Source: Hyaloperonospora brassicae
Lineage: Eukaryota > Oomycota > Peronosporomycetes > Peronosporales > Peronosporaceae
Direction of reading: 5' to 3'
DNA: 64,000 nucleotides
Assembly: GCA_947650285.1 (NCBI GenBank)
Contig: CANTFL010000435.1
Coordinates: 173,606-237,605 of the forward strand
The translations under genes and the position numbers were made by a program. The notes beneath the pieces were generated by a model. The model was not told the DNA's origin. It worked only from the letters and a program-made list of their open reading frames with translations, and searched no databases. Of the stretch, positions 35,317-48,300 are shown piece after piece (positions within the stretch are counted from its first letter, which is position 1; every line of letters begins with the position of its first letter).

Positions 35317-36810
35317 AATACCACATTCGGAAATTCCCCACACCACGCTTTAAATAAAAAGGTCCTATTGGTGGTTTGCTTTTGAATTGGAAACAATGAG
35401 ATATTATTAAAATTTTGCGTCGGTATTGTCTCGGTAGAGAATGAAGACAATTGGACTTGTTTTTACTTTATTTTTCTCTCCCACATCCAACCAACTACAT
35501 TATTTAAGATATTGGATAATAAGAGGAACCTAAAATTGCAGTGCAGAAAGTTCTTTCAGAACTTTATTACTTTTATTGCTTCCGGCATCTGATGGAGGCA
35601 TTAAACAAGGAATACAAGTCGAATAAGTTAGATATTTTGAGTTGATATTGGGGCGCTTACGGACAAAAGTTGCGTACGAGAATGGATGCAGACATTGTTT
35701 GCTTGATAAAAGTGCGTTAACCGGACTTCAAAATGTTGGCCCTGAGTTTGGCCAACAGCGTACTACATATGTCCAATATACCACACCTTGGCATCATATA
35801 AAGTTAAAGCTTTAAACAACGCTTTCAAGCGCATTCAAACTCTTTAGTCATCGACTGCTGAATGGAAATTGAGCGCTACGTAAGAAGAAAGTGAGTCAAA
35901 ACGCAAGCAAAGTTAAAAAGTGGGGAGTGCAGTCTATATGCATTTCGCATGGTGGACAAAACACTGGCCGCTGCGGCGTGCGGTAAAATTGGTTGAGCTC
36001 TACCTGATACCTCGTTGTCGCAATCCGGTCGGGAGTGGAAGTTAATCCGTTGAAGTTTGCAATTTAATTCTGTGACGAGGTCGTCGATGCTCTTGTTAGT
36101 ACTGCGAGGATGTTTTTTTCAAATTTCATTCTTGCTCTACTTGCATTTCAGCACACTGAAAATCTACCTAAATTGATGGCGTATTATTATGACTCGTTGC
36201 GAATTTAAGTCGTGTTATGCATCCTATTCTGAGGGATCAGAAGATAGTATATTACCGCTCAATATAAAAATATGTTCTGATACGATGTGTGTGCACCGCG
36301 TTATCCAATTAGAACAATAGAGGGCGTTTAAAGAAGACGCGGATCTTAGCTCAACGAGCACTTTATGGAATATATAGGCATTGAGCCATAAGATGTAGAA
36401 TGTACAAAAAAATAGCCACATTAGTAGTGCTTGCCCATATTTTAACTCTACGTCATCGCTGTTAAATTTAGGCATAATGATATAAGTAGATATACTAAGA
36501 CAGAGTTTCGCACGCTAATAATACACAGATATGATACGCATATCTGGTGGACACAAGGAGGTAAGCTATAGTGACATAGGCGACTGAATGCCTTCATTGA
36601 ATAGAATTTCGTTTAAACTTTCTTGTATGCTGCAGTAATGGTTGTATATTTTTGCTTAATGTGATAAGGCCGTTTTTGCACATGTATTTTTCAATTTGAT
36701 GGTATTGTTGTTCATCAATTGATCATCTCTACATAAAATACATAGACCTTTATATTATCAATTTTTGGAAAATAAAATTACGAACAAAAACGCAAGTAAA
36801 ATGGTATTAA
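35317..36810. other. AT-rich intergenic sequence, no gene recognised
   Basis: No open frame with a domain. It separates the Gypsy nest from the terminal-inverted-repeat element at 36811. The longest minus frame (36224-36475) is hydrophobic and Cys/Trp-bearing but has no motif or context to call it a gene. Confidence 0.5.
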
Positions 36811-36817
36811 TAGGGAA

Positions 36818-37198
36818 TTGCTAAATTCACATCCCTTCTTTCTTAGATTCACACCCTTCCTTCAAAATCTTATATATAAGGTCGAGACCGAGACGGGTAC
36901 TGACTCAATTGAGCTTGCCGAAGCCGCTGCAATAGTCATGACGGCTGTCTTTGCCGATGCGTCTGACGTTGCTAGAGAGGCTATAGCTGTGACGCTAACC
37001 GCGCAAACGAAAGCCGTTGCCGAGTCTATGACGGTTGAGAAGAAGGAGAAGACGAACGTTGGCGCTACATTGGAGGGCGCTGTCGAGGTACAATTGACCA
37101 ACGTCGAGCAATTGGGTACCGATGACAAACACGCATCTACTTCCATCACGGAGACGAAGAGCAGCCAAGCTTTGAGTGGAGGAAACGGCTACATCTAA
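36818..37198 (+). CDS. Ala-rich helical open frame inside the inverted-repeat element
   Basis: 126 codons, starting at TTG within the left terminal repeat; the first ATG lies about 40 codons in. Residues about 30-75 are Ala-rich and would form an amphipathic helix (EAAAIVMTAVFADASDVARE), followed by a charged and Thr/Ser-rich end. Composition looks protein-like, but I recognise no family and no promoter or start is clear. It may be a captured exon fragment or a chance frame. Confidence 0.25.
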   Translation: MLNSHPFFLRFTPFLQNLIYKVETETGTDSIELAEAAAIVMTAVFADASDVAREAIAVTLTAQTKAVAESMTVEKKEKTNVGATLEGAVEVQLTNVEQLGTDDKHASTSITETKSSQALSGGNGYI

Positions 37199-37469
37199 AC
37201 ACGAACGTACCGTCTCCAGCTAAGTATAAACGCCGCTGACCATCACACGCAGGACCTAAGTGTACATTTTTCTCACGATGAAGTTTCAGCCGCGTTCTGG
37301 TGAGGCAAAGATCACTGCCACCACAACCAGGATACGGAAGTAGGAACTGTCGTTCATGTATAGAGTCGATCAATACCATCGTAACCGATACGCTTTTTGA
37401 TACGAGGGCGAAGTATCATACGTTGTTGCCATCTCAAACTTTGCTTTGATCTACACGGTCAGCTTTGTG

Positions 37470-37861
37470 TGTAACGGGGCAGCCCGTTACATGGAATTGT
37501 CACTTTGAGGAAAGTGACAATAAAGAATATGAAGTTGAACATTCTTTAAACAATATCACCGAAGTGGTGATATTGAAGGGTCGACCAAAGAGTCTGCTCA
37601 TTGGTTGATATCTTGATGGTATCAACCCACCAATCGCCGCAAGACGCGCGCAATGAGTGGTGACGAGACGTCGTCATACATTCAGTTATATTAGCATAAT
37701 TAAGTTAAGGCAAACAGAGAGACAGTAGTTAAACGACTTAATTATATTAATATAACAGTTTTACTTTTTCCTTACGTACGCTTCCTCGTTCGCCTCGTGT
37801 ACATTAGTCGGGGCAACCAAAACCCTTGCGTTAAGTTCACGCAAGGGTGTGCCCCGTTACA
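37470..37861 (+). repeat. Solo LTR of the element 1 family
   Basis: 392 bp, the reverse complement of the element 1 LTRs, with termini TGTAACGGGGCA/TGCCCCGTTACA and a perfect 5-bp target duplication TTGTG (37465-37469 and 37862-37866). It formed by recombination between the two LTRs of a former full element. It differs from the element 1 LTRs at many more sites than those differ from each other, often in hairpin loops. Confidence 0.95.
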
Positions 37862-39393
37862 TTGTGCCCTTGTCTCTGTATGATCGATCGACATTGGGTA
37901 CTTCGTGACTTGGAACATAAGCTCGTCAAGCGTAAACGTCACGATACAAAGATTCATTAGAGGACAGTTGATCACAAATGCATTCCTCGCTGCCTCTCTA
38001 TTGCCCGTGCTACCCGTATGTTCCTCATGAGACGTTCATTTCGGCGGCACAATTACAGCAAGTGACTGTGGCTATGTGGAGATAAGCGCGTATGAGCTGC
38101 TCGGTAAGGTGTGTCAGCGAGTGTTTTGCTGCATTCTTTGCTGCGACAAAGATACGGCTCACGAAGTCTTCGGGCCGTCAAGTTGAGATTTCAAGGCTCT
38201 CCTTCATGCAGAACACCGCCTCCGGTCCGAGACCTTATCTATATGGTTAGACAAGTGCTGTAGCACGTGCAGAAAACTGATCTTGAGGTAGAGTCAGTAT
38301 CTCGCAGTCAATAGATGACGTCGAATAAACATACACACGAACTGACACTGTCGCTTACTTGTTCACATGCTGCAAATTGACAACTGATTAGCTGGAATGC
38401 AGGTACCAGTTCCTTCTCGAGGTGGTCAGCATGCACTTGACCGGATCGTCAGTCGCTGAATGCGTTTGTTGCACTCGTATCCAAAACATCTGAGCTGAGA
38501 TCTCGTCATACAAAGTATCTCTCTATCTCTCTCAATGACTACACCGCGTAGCTGCCAACATACGCAGTGCATGTGCTGCTATGTGTATTGTATACACTAC
38601 AGAGTAATTGATCTGTGATAGAGTCGCTATTACCTGCAGACAAAGAGATTGCATTCGATGGCCATTTCCGTCCATCTTCACCTGTGTGACCTGACCACGA
38701 ACGGTTCAGTCGCTGCAGTGATGTTGCAATCGAAGCAGTTGACGTTGCAGTGAGCTTTGTATTGTGTTAATAGAATGCAGTGGACGTCGCTCGGTCCGTT
38801 ACAGCGCAACTCTTGTGCGACCACTTTGGCATTGGACCTGTCGCGTAAATTTTGCGTGTTCCCACTTCGATTGCTACGCACTGTCACAAATGCTGCTGTG
38901 AGTTCTCGTTTCTTCTTCTGATTACGTTCCACAACTCGATTCGTCTCGTGTCATCCAGAAATTGGATCACTGCGCGCATGGACAGAAGCCATCCAAACAC
39001 GTGCAAAAAAAACTCGCAAAGCTCAAATCGACTTCCAGACCAGCGTATTTGGTACTTCAGACGGCACGGTGGCGCCGGATGCTTGTCGTGTATTTGTACG
39101 TGCTCGTCTTGTTTGGCATTTTGCGCGCGCATGACCGATATTTGCGCCTCGAGCCACGCGCCCTATCGTTGCCGGAACGTGTATATCGATACTGACCTTT
39201 GTGAATAGATACAGGCGTGAGTAGTATCTTATGTATTTCTTACGTATTACTTTCAAATTATTGGCCTAGATTATTGAGTAATACCTTTGTCAGAAATCAA
39301 ATCTTAAAACGAATAGGGATTTTTAAATAAGATTTTGAAGGAAGGGTGCATACTTAAGGAAAAGGGGTGTAAATTTAGCAATTCCCTATTTTA

Positions 39394-40290
39394 ATCGCAT
39401 TCCAGGAAGAGGAAAGCCTGCACGAAGATACACAAAAGCTGGAAGAGCGGTTCACCATCAAGTTGCTCGGACCGGTGCATAAAAAACTAGGTATCGTAGT
39501 GCACGAGACCGAGCAAATAAAGTTTTGTCGCAGCCGAGCAAAATTTGTGACGCACTCCGCGCGTTCAATCTTAAACACGTCAGAACTGTCACGACATAAA
39601 TGGATTCCAGCACATATTGTGATTATCCTGACAGTGAAGAACTGGTGGACCATCATCGTGTACTTGAACTTCTCAGTACGCTACTTTTAATCTCAAATAC
39701 AACGCGCTCAGATGAAGCATGTACTACCATCTTTTCGTCAATACACCCCGAAAAGACTCGTAAGTGTTATTGGGAGATGATCAAAGGATAATTGATATCT
39801 CGAGCGTACATCGTATTGTAACGTGCGCTCTTCGAAAGCAATTAAGACTGTCTCAGTTGGCGATCTCGAGGTCAACATTTAGTCTGATACTGATTCGGCT
39901 GGTGATCGATTTACCTAAAATCTACAAGCGGCGTTTAATGTACAACCGATAGCGTGAGATTCAAAGAAGCAAGTCATTGTTGCGATATCTACTATGTAAG
40001 CTGAGTATATCGCTGGCGCGACTAGTGAGTCTCAATGTGGTAGGATAAGGCGATTATTTAGGAGCTGCTTAGCATCGACATTGTTCAAAGTATTATGATG
40101 GACAGCCAACGCGCGATACGAACAATGAATTACGTAATGGTGTCAGCTGCTGCAAGCATATTTTCATAAGGTGATATTTTTAAAGGAAGAACTAGAATAA
40201 ACGGCGTAAGTGTGAAATGGAGCTCTAGTAAGGACCAGCTTGCAGATATGCTGACCAAATCGCTACCGCGTCAAACATTTGGGGAACTAA
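39394..40290 (+). pseudogene. Ty1/Copia pol remnant (RT end and RNase H)
   Basis: Plus-strand readings in shifting frames. KLEERFTIKLLGPVHKKLGI (near 39440-39500) matches the Copia RT segment KRLxxRFxMKDLGEL-x-x-x-LGI. Near 39965-40025 SKKQVIVAISTM then a stop then AEYIAGAT is the RNase H signature SKKQ-x-x-VALSTxEAEYIA. Near 40211-40270 VKWSSSKDQLADMLTKSLP is the Copia terminal motif. Stops and frameshifts are frequent, so it is dead. Confidence 0.85.
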
Positions 40291-41500
40291 AATATTAAAT
40301 TAAGGTGATTAAGCGCGTGTTTAAGGTAAGCAGTACAGCACGTTCGGAAGATTTTGCAGATAGCCCGTTGGTATCACCAACATTCCACGTGTAAATGATC
40401 ACGCATGGTTAATAGTAGTCAAGGTGTTGTAGTGTACCCGTGATGACGTCAGATCCATAGTAAGACGCAAGATCATGAGAGATAAATTAATGCGTGTCGG
40501 TGGTTGTAGTTAAAACGTCAACATATTCCTTAGTTCACAATTTTCATCAAAGTACGCAAGTGCTGGCCCGACCAGTAGCGAAGAGCCGACTGCTGAGTTG
40601 ATTAGTTCCGAAGCGAGCAAAGCAAGATATCTGACGCGTCGTCAACCATAGAAAAAAGGTTTGTAACGGGGCACGCTCCTACCAAAATCTAGAAATTGTT
40701 AGAAGATAACATAAGTAAATAAATGATTTGTACTCAATTCCGCACCACACGCCTGTCGGATCCCGCCGGGGGCCTCGTCATGGGCTTGTCAAGATTTAGT
40801 ACGTGTCAAAAGTCTTAATTTAATATATTGATTGTTCCTTATAAAATACATAGAAGCCTATAGAACATTTCGAATATGCGCTAGCGGAGGGTGGATCGCT
40901 TGAAAAGATATAAGTGCAGCTTTGACTTTCAATACTCAGCCGTTGTGGGTATTATTAATACAAGGTTTCTTGCTCCCGGATCCACGTACATGTAAGCGTT
41001 TAGTACGCGCGAGGTAGAGAGTTAAATTAAAAAAACCTCGGACGAGAGGGAAATGTAGAACTGTATTTCATATAGTTATGTATCATTCCATCAATTTCTT
41101 CGTTATAATATAATTTATCGAACTACAATCTTTTATGCAGGTTTATCGCTGACTACCCATTGCATGAGTCTAGCAGCGATAAATAGCTTGCACGCGTCCT
41201 CACAGCCATTATGGATCAACTTGGCTGATACCTTGGTCTACATCAACTTATATGTGGAGCAACCTTATTTTGCCTTTAAGCGTAATATTAATCAACAGTT
41301 GCTTTGGCCAGGAAATATTGATAAAATTATCAATTTTGAAATTATTCACAGTATCAGATTTGAACATTATGACATTTAACAGGCTCACCCCGCTACATAA
41401 TTGCAAGCCTTGATCAAACATGCGGGTAGGGGGACATTAAAATTGGTGAAAACGCTGTAACGAAAACCAGGGAGCGCAAAAATTGTTTGTCGAGTTCTCC
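40291..41500. other. Copia 3' flank and AT-rich sequence; LTR boundary uncertain
   Basis: TGTTGTAGTGTACCC at 40424 has the look of a Copia LTR start, and at 40663 TGTAACGGGGCACGCTCC matches the first 13 bases of the element 1 LTR before diverging. I could not find a second LTR copy in the window to fix either end. The rest is AT-rich without genes. Confidence 0.35.
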
Positions 41501-41504
41501 TTGC

Positions 41505-42600
41505 TTAGGTGCGAGAATCAGAATGCCGGTGTCGTATATCTGGAGTGAGAAGGGGTCACAAGGTCCCAGAGGAAGCTAGGATCCACTCGACGCAGGCGGT
41601 CGACGGGTTTCGCTGGTTCTTCACAACAAGGCTTCCTGAACTAGTGACGGATAGTGAAGTGGAAAGGGCAACATGGCTTGAACAAATTCAGCTGCACGGC
41701 GTTAGTGTTTAACGCTCATCCTCGACATCATCGGTTTCCGTGGGCGGTCGCAGATGAGGTGTCAAATGCATCCATTCGCACAACACTTTCCCGTCTGTCA
41801 TTTAAGCTTCACAAACGTCAGCTCGCTGTGGCATTACGACTACTGATGCAGCATCTGTAAGGAGCCACCAGAACGGACAACTGGCAGCGAGCTGTATCGC
41901 ATCAGAGACCGTCTCAATCTTGGGACCATGCACATGGGCTCACAGAATACCAGGTATGTACTTGCTATCGTATAGCAACCATGCAACTCAACCTTTATTA
42001 TGAGAATCGTAACAAAGACAATAGTTGTCGTGCACATCAAGCATGTCGAGGGGTTCAAGAAACAAAGGCCCACATATTCTGGGATTGCCCGAAGGCGCGT
42101 TCGTGTTTGGCAAAATTAATTGGTCATTGGACCGGTGAAACTGTGGCAGACCTGTTTGGTTGTTGTCAATATCTCGGCAGTGCCAATCGTCAAGCCCCAG
42201 CTATCTCATCACGGTTGAGACAACGGTTTCTTAAACGATACACGATAGACGCAGCGGCAAGGGTCCGCGTCTGAAAACGCTTTTGGTTTCTCATAAGTAC
42301 CATGTGCCTCACCCACTTATGGCAGGAGCGAAACGATGCGGTGTTCAGGGGATGCTGACCACGTCATCGCATAGTGTCACCCGTTTTTGGGAGTCAGGGT
42401 ACGTCAACTCCTAGCGCTGGCTAAACGCGAACACCGAGGTATCAGTACTGTCGTCCAAGGGGCTCTCTTGCATGCCGGCATCGAACTTTTAACCCAAGCA
42501 CCCCGAGACATCGTGGCTTCTACAAGTAATAGCCACGAAACTCTTCCGGATCCGGACTTGATTTTCTGCCTCAGAAGCTTTCAGATATCTTGTACATAAT
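41505..42600 (+). pseudogene. LINE remnant, C-terminal end of reverse transcriptase ORF
   Basis: The frame 41981-42274 reads ETKAHIFWDCPKARSCLAKL, the zinc-binding HLFWxCP segment that follows RT in many LINE elements, then a W-T-G-E segment. Downstream (about 42387-42590) LLALAKREHRGISTVVQGAL and EPRDIV-like residues continue as LINE C-termini do. Frames are broken and no 5' part is recognisable. A second copy of the same region lies at 52041-52200. Confidence 0.7.
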
Positions 42601-44660
42601 CACATGTTAATAGACCGTCATGAAATCTCTCTCTCTCTTAGGTGCGAGAAGAACGAACATTCATAGAGCTTCCCTTCCGATATTAATCTCGCGCTATTTC
42701 CTATTCAACCGGATCTGGTATGATCGTTTACTACGCAATAGATTAGCTAAAATCGCACGATTCTCCACAGCCGCACTTAAATTTATTGAGCTTAATCGCA
42801 CAAATATTCTCGGCCCAGAATACGGCCTGCGTCCGCGTGTGGTAAGCTTTCGACCCGTTCAAAGTACAGCCGACTTGCAGGTGACCACATCAGGGGTAAA
42901 GAAAAACGTAAGCCTACGCTCGTGACCACGGCAAAGATCACATAATTTTCGACGCAGGACTGCTCACAAGGACTTTTTGAGAAAATTAGAGTGCTCGCCT
43001 GAAGTCATGACAAAACCTCCTTCTGCGGTCCGCCAAATAATAGAAGAGTTTCAAGCCCTTGGACCGTTCGAGTTGGTGCCTCCACGACCAAAGTAGCTTT
43101 CGTATATTTTAAATAAGGTGTTTGTGTCTAGTACATCGAGAACGGGAAGGAGGTCTTCGCGTGGGATTGTATGGCCGACTAGACGTGTCGGACATCGGGG
43201 GAAGATCTCTTCCAGCTCTATGCTGGAAAAATGAACATGGCCGCGAAGCATCTCCATAAGATGCACAACTTTGGCTGACCGAAAACGGCCACAGCGACAG
43301 TCTAGATTCGCAAAAATGACCACTATAACAGCCATCTGCCGTCGTCTGTCCTTAATTCAAACAAACTAACCCGGCTAAACGTGCTGGCGACCACTATAAT
43401 GATCATAGATCATAACTTGGCGGCTCGTATGATTGAATACGAAGAGGAAAGACCCATCCAAGCGCTCCGCCTGACGAACTTAGAACACATTCCACTATGC
43501 AGTGCTCACGCCAGCATATTCTCCCGCACAAACCAATATAACGGAAGAAGCTGCAAAACCTCGAGAACAATATTATTAAGGTTTTTTACCTCCCAACTTC
43601 GTTCCGCGAACATCGTTCTTCCAAAGTTCGTGCAAGGCTTGCATAATCGGCATACATTCGTCAAAATTCTTTTTTGACGAGCTGAAGACTTGGCAGCCTC
43701 CAGCCACAAACGAAGCTGTTCATAGCAAGTGCACACACACTTTACTGAAGAGGTGTTTTGTGTAGTGTCACGCGTTTGTGGGATAAGACGCGAGGGCGGG
43801 CATTAATGCCCTTCCCCAGCCTTCTGGTACACAAGTGCGTGGCTGGTGGCCTGCCTCACGCACGTGCGACTATCATCGAATCCCTTTTGCAAACGAACCA
43901 AAAAAGTGCAAATGAAAAACTGTTGTTCTACTTCAGCTCTATTTGTAGGCTTGAGCCATCATAAACGTTTAGTCCATCGGGTTTGAGTACTTAGAGACCT
44001 CCGTCGGACTTTCGTATGGACGTGAGGCTATTGCTGTTGTAGAATCGCTTGAGTAGTGGAGTGCAAAACACAAAGTGAATATATTTAGGTCCTTAGTTAC
44101 CAACTTCTTCTTGCTATTCTAAGCCTAATGGAATGTTCGACTATACAACAGTAATCGACACTACGCGCATTACCCGTTGTATTGTCGCGCACCAGTAATC
44201 AACTCTATAAACACATTACTCATCAGATAGTCGGACATGAGTAATCCACACTACTGGTATTACTCATGGGATAGGCGCACTGTTAGTCATTAGACTGTAC
44301 CTTTCGTTTGTCGCTCGCTGGACGAGGCGCATCTTCGAAAACAATTGCTACCAAACCATCTGGGCATGACTCTGGGATGAACCAGGATGGGCTACCGAAC
44401 GCACGACCACGAGCAACGTATGACCGGTAAGTGTAAAATCGTGTTCTTTAGCGACCCGACTACGGGCGAGCCGTCTGGACGCTTGTTTGCTGGTTGGATT
44501 GCAAAACTTGCTCGTGTGGCTTGGTATCAGTATGCACGCCATCCACGACTCGTCGAACCGACTGTGTCCTCTGTCATTGACTACCGTCTACCCATAATTG
44601 CACTTGCCTCGTGCAGCGCAAACACATCGACCGCTTGTCCCTATCTTCAACTCGACTTGA
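42601..44660. other. No gene recognised between LINE remnant and secreted-protein gene
   Basis: Frames of about 60-110 residues (42620-42925 plus, 43051-43335 minus, 43381-43677 plus) have no motif I can identify. They may be remnants of the LINE family, but I cannot show it. The last 100 bp before 44661 contains TCATTGACT at 44573, loosely like an oomycete initiator element. Confidence 0.4.
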
Positions 44661-45338
44661 ATGTCGCCAGCTCTGGTGTGCTCGACAATCGTCTGCGCCG
44701 CATTGCTCTCGATCGCTGACGCTGCGCTGTTTGACGAACGCAGTGCGCGTGCTCTCCAAGATAAGCCGGCCAAGTCATGGCCAGAGTTCTCCATCTACGT
44801 CTGGCCAGAGGGTACCTCTGTCTCCGCCTCCTACACCATGACAGCCAAACCGGTGTTCTCGGACGACGAGAAGTATGTGCTCTACGATCTCTACGCGAGA
44901 TTCGACGAGAGCTTAGCGCCCGGTATCGACAAGTCGATCATGTCTTACAGGCAGACTGATGGGTACACCACCGTGATGTCCCGCCACGGGTCGGATCAGT
45001 TTGAGCGTGTGTGTCTGAACTCAACATTACCCGCACACCGGATTCCGCCAATCAACGCAATCGTCCAGGGCCTCATGAGTCTCGAGGGTGATGCATCTAG
45101 CGAATCTGGTGGGTGCTCGGAAGGGTACAATTTCATGGTCGGCGGAGAGGTCTTCGTTGTGTGTAATACGATTCCCGGCAGCATCCTGACGATCACTGGA
45201 GACAACATGTACCTGAACGTGACGTATTCAGACAGTGTGTTTGTGGCGACTAACGGCGGTGCAGAAACTGGATGTCTGCGGGTGGCAAAGCCAATTGCCG
45301 TGACTAACAACTTTGGCAAGTCGTTGTTGGATCCTTGA
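44661..45338 (+). CDS. Small secreted four-cysteine protein (paralogue 1)
   Basis: 225 residues, ATG start, no intron. A signal peptide at 1-21 (short N-region, hydrophobic core VCSTIVCAALLSIA, cleavage likely after ADA) implies secretion. The mature part has four cysteines (118, 152, 168, 205), probably two disulfides, and potential N-glycosylation at N120 and N186. It is a paralogue of the protein at 53679-54350: all four cysteines are shared with spacing within a few residues, as are YTM-x-A-x-PVFS, a Y-D-x-Y-A segment, P-x-INAI and ITG-[ND]-x-M. There is no RXLR, CRN, NLP or elicitin signature. Function unknown; an apoplastic role is inference. It stands alone, GC-richer than its flanks. 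Confidence 0.85.
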   Translation: MSPALVCSTIVCAALLSIADAALFDERSARALQDKPAKSWPEFSIYVWPEGTSVSASYTMTAKPVFSDDEKYVLYDLYARFDESLAPGIDKSIMSYRQTDGYTTVMSRHGSDQFERVCLNSTLPAHRIPPINAIVQGLMSLEGDASSESGGCSEGYNFMVGGEVFVVCNTIPGSILTITGDNMYLNVTYSDSVFVATNGGAETGCLRVAKPIAVTNNFGKSLLDP

Positions 45339-48300
45339 TTTTAGATCGAAGAAGCCCTTTTTCGGGATCAAGAAGTCGAACCTTCGCGACTGGTAGTGGT
45401 GAGCATCAACGGAATGGTCTGTGGGATGTGTTACTTCCGAAGTAACTTGTAGGACAAACTTACACACTCTGCAATATTGACATGCACAGTTGATGCGGGA
45501 GGCGACAATCTGTTGTTTTTGTTGCTGTTTTGTTGTTGTTTTGCTCGGTCAGATGTATGAAAACAACTTTGGCTGAGTTTGACTGAGGGAAATTACAATG
45601 GAACGCTTCTTGCGTAAAATACCGAAGAGTCCTCGACGGGTCCATCACACGTTGCACGGGCGGCACGTGTTTCGCCATGTCGACCGCCGCTTTCCCTATA
45701 ATTTTTGCTAGGTGATACATTTCACCATGTTGTAGTCCTAGTCAATGCACTATTGTCACTGCAAAAGACGCCCTATCGACGATATATCCGTGATCGCCGA
45801 ACTTCATTTGGATAGCAATCTGCTTTGTCTCGGCTGAACATCAACACGCTCACGTTCATCTCAGGAAAGCCTCCCTCTCGAATAAAAGTTGCAATGACTG
45901 ACGCTTCATGCATGACCGCACGACAAGACCTGCAAGTCTTGCGATGTATGTTGCAACGACACGTTTGAATGGGTCGGCTAGTAAAGCTTCCGTTTACTGT
46001 CCAAATCATTGATTACGGTGAGCTGAGTGACGTTGTTATTTACATACCGCAGTCATGAACATCGACGCTTTGCAATATACGCAAGGGATGGGATCAACTG
46101 ACGTGCTAATAAAAAGGGTCGTTCGCTTCCGCACCATGTCCTGCTTAGAAAGACACACAAGGATCCAGCTTGTCTACATTCTGGCATCGCTCGACAGCTT
46201 CGCAGTCCGCATCGTCATTGAAAAACTAGTCACGACCTGATGAGTATCCAGTAGATATGGATACATAGCCACATACGCGATTCACTGTGTAAAGCAACCC
46301 TTCATCAAAGCACTTTGGTGAGGCCTTTTGTCGTTGTTGCACCAAAATTAGTCGTCACGTTATGAGCTAGAAAGCACAAGTGCTGTAAAGATTGTTGTTA
46401 CAAGAGCATTTTGCGTTGTGGATCACCAAGTGTCTGATTTCCTCCACGAGTTAGTAAGCTCTTTATGTCGAGGCCTTCAGTTCACTTGAGCTCGTTGACT
46501 CTTTCATACGTCACTTTTCGTTCTTGCGAAATAAGTGGCTTCTAGAGCCGTAAGTCCTTTGCTGAATTTAAGCTAAGGTAGCATCATTGTACGACACTGT
46601 TTAGAAGTGTCGAAACCGATTGACACAGATACGTGCAGCGAGTCCGAAGAGGTAGAGACCACATGCTTAATCACTCGAAAACAAGATAGCGTCGCATGCA
46701 CTGAAGCTCTCCCTTCGATATTACTAATCAAGTCCAGAGATGTAAATCAAGTCTTGGTTACTCACGTTCCCGTTAAGGACAGTTGGCCTGTGCGGATCAT
46801 GCGGTGTAAGGAGGTGCACTACTTATAGTGTCACCCGTGTGCTTTGTCAAGAAGCAATCGTGGTATAGCGAATCTCGACAAAGAAAGTTTTGAAGGACAA
46901 AAGGTAGACGACGGCGGACTCGCCTAGACAGCAGCAACAATAACAAAGATGGCTGACAAAATTATATTGAGACTAATGAAGGGGAGAAGGATCAAGCGAT
47001 CCATCTGCCGCCGAGCGAAGAGGCCGGCCACTAGTTCTATCTGCATTCTACTTTCGAAATCCCAGTGCTACAAATGGATAAAGCGGCCTGCGCGGCGATG
47101 ATGCCTTGTCAGTAGTACTCATTCATTTGCCGACAGTAAACGTGTATGTTGCTGTCAACAAACAATAGACTTTGATGCTGACATTGTAGTGGAAATGCTG
47201 ACGGGTTTATTCTAGAATACAGTCAGTATATGATCTTCTGCCTTCCGTAAAGCGGGACGTCTTCTGAATCGCTATTGTTAGACTTGTTTCTTAGCACATT
47301 GTGACAAGTTTGACTTGATCCGAAAGTTGGTGGCGTGAGGTCTTCGTGCGTCGACGACAACTTCTGCAAATTCTGCCATTGTTATAACGCCGCCGTACCC
47401 TTCTCTTATATATGACGACTTCTAGCTTATTCGACGCTCTTGAAGTTGCTGATGGGGGAGATTTGCTGCTGCCGGTTGTGGTGGTGCTGCTGGTGATGTG
47501 GTACCGTAGGTGCAAGACGTTCGCTACTTCGAAGTGTCGAGCACTCACTTATTTGAACTGAGTATCTACAATATATTTACGTCAATCACGTGCGTAGGTG
47601 ATGAGGGAATGGAGATGGAATTTAGTTAGCATGCTGCAGTACAGTGTTCTTCGTTGTGCTACAGCAGCAACAACATATTGACAAGGAGAAGACGCTGTTA
47701 CAGGTCTGATTACCTACTTGGCTAGGCATCCTACTTCAAGACATATTTAGCACAGCATATAAAGCGGTAGCATCATGGGGTTACCCGTACGTCGTGCGTC
47801 ACTAAAAATGTAGGAAAGATCTGCAAAGCAGGTTGGAACCGAGAAGCGAAGATACATAAGCGTTGATAGTGTGGTAGATGTCAACTTTTTCTAAGATGTT
47901 TTCATGGCGTCCAAAGATTATTCTTGTCCACCACATATGTATATGATATCCAACATCACTTTTTCTTCCTCGAAATTAACACGTTGCCGAAGCCTCTTTC
48001 TATTTTAGACGCACTACACTACCTCACCAAAGGATGTCTAGTGACTCGTAAGAAGTATGCAACTTGCTTTTTCGCACACAAAGTATGATCCGAAATCACC
48101 GGTAAGCTTTGCATGCTCTATACGTTCTGTAGAGGCGTAATCTTTGTACATCTTGGTGATCGCGCCACATCCAAGTCGAAGCTTGGATCTTTACTACCGC
48201 CAACTAAAACGAGCCCAACGATGGGACATGATCGAGCTTTGTACGCCTTATTCCCGTCGCACGATTTGTAGCCCTGCAGAGATCACGTAGAGTTCCACAT

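Larger units (their letters stand above)
36811..39388. mobile_element. DNA-transposon-like element with ~64-bp terminal inverted repeats
   Basis: 36811-36874 (starting TAGGGAATTGCTAAATT) is repeated in inverse at 39325-39388 with about 85% identity by eye. The ends sit in TTAA/TA-containing sequence, so either a TA or a TTAA target duplication is possible (Tc1/mariner-like or piggyBac-like). No transposase is recognisable inside, so it is probably non-autonomous. A solo LTR (37470-37861) inserted into it later. The Copia remnant starts right after its right end. Confidence 0.65.

Noticed and set aside
44661..45338. RXLR or Crinkler effector call for the secreted proteins
   Set aside because: No RXLR-EER or LFLAK-like motif follows the signal peptide in either paralogue; the four-cysteine pattern defines them better.
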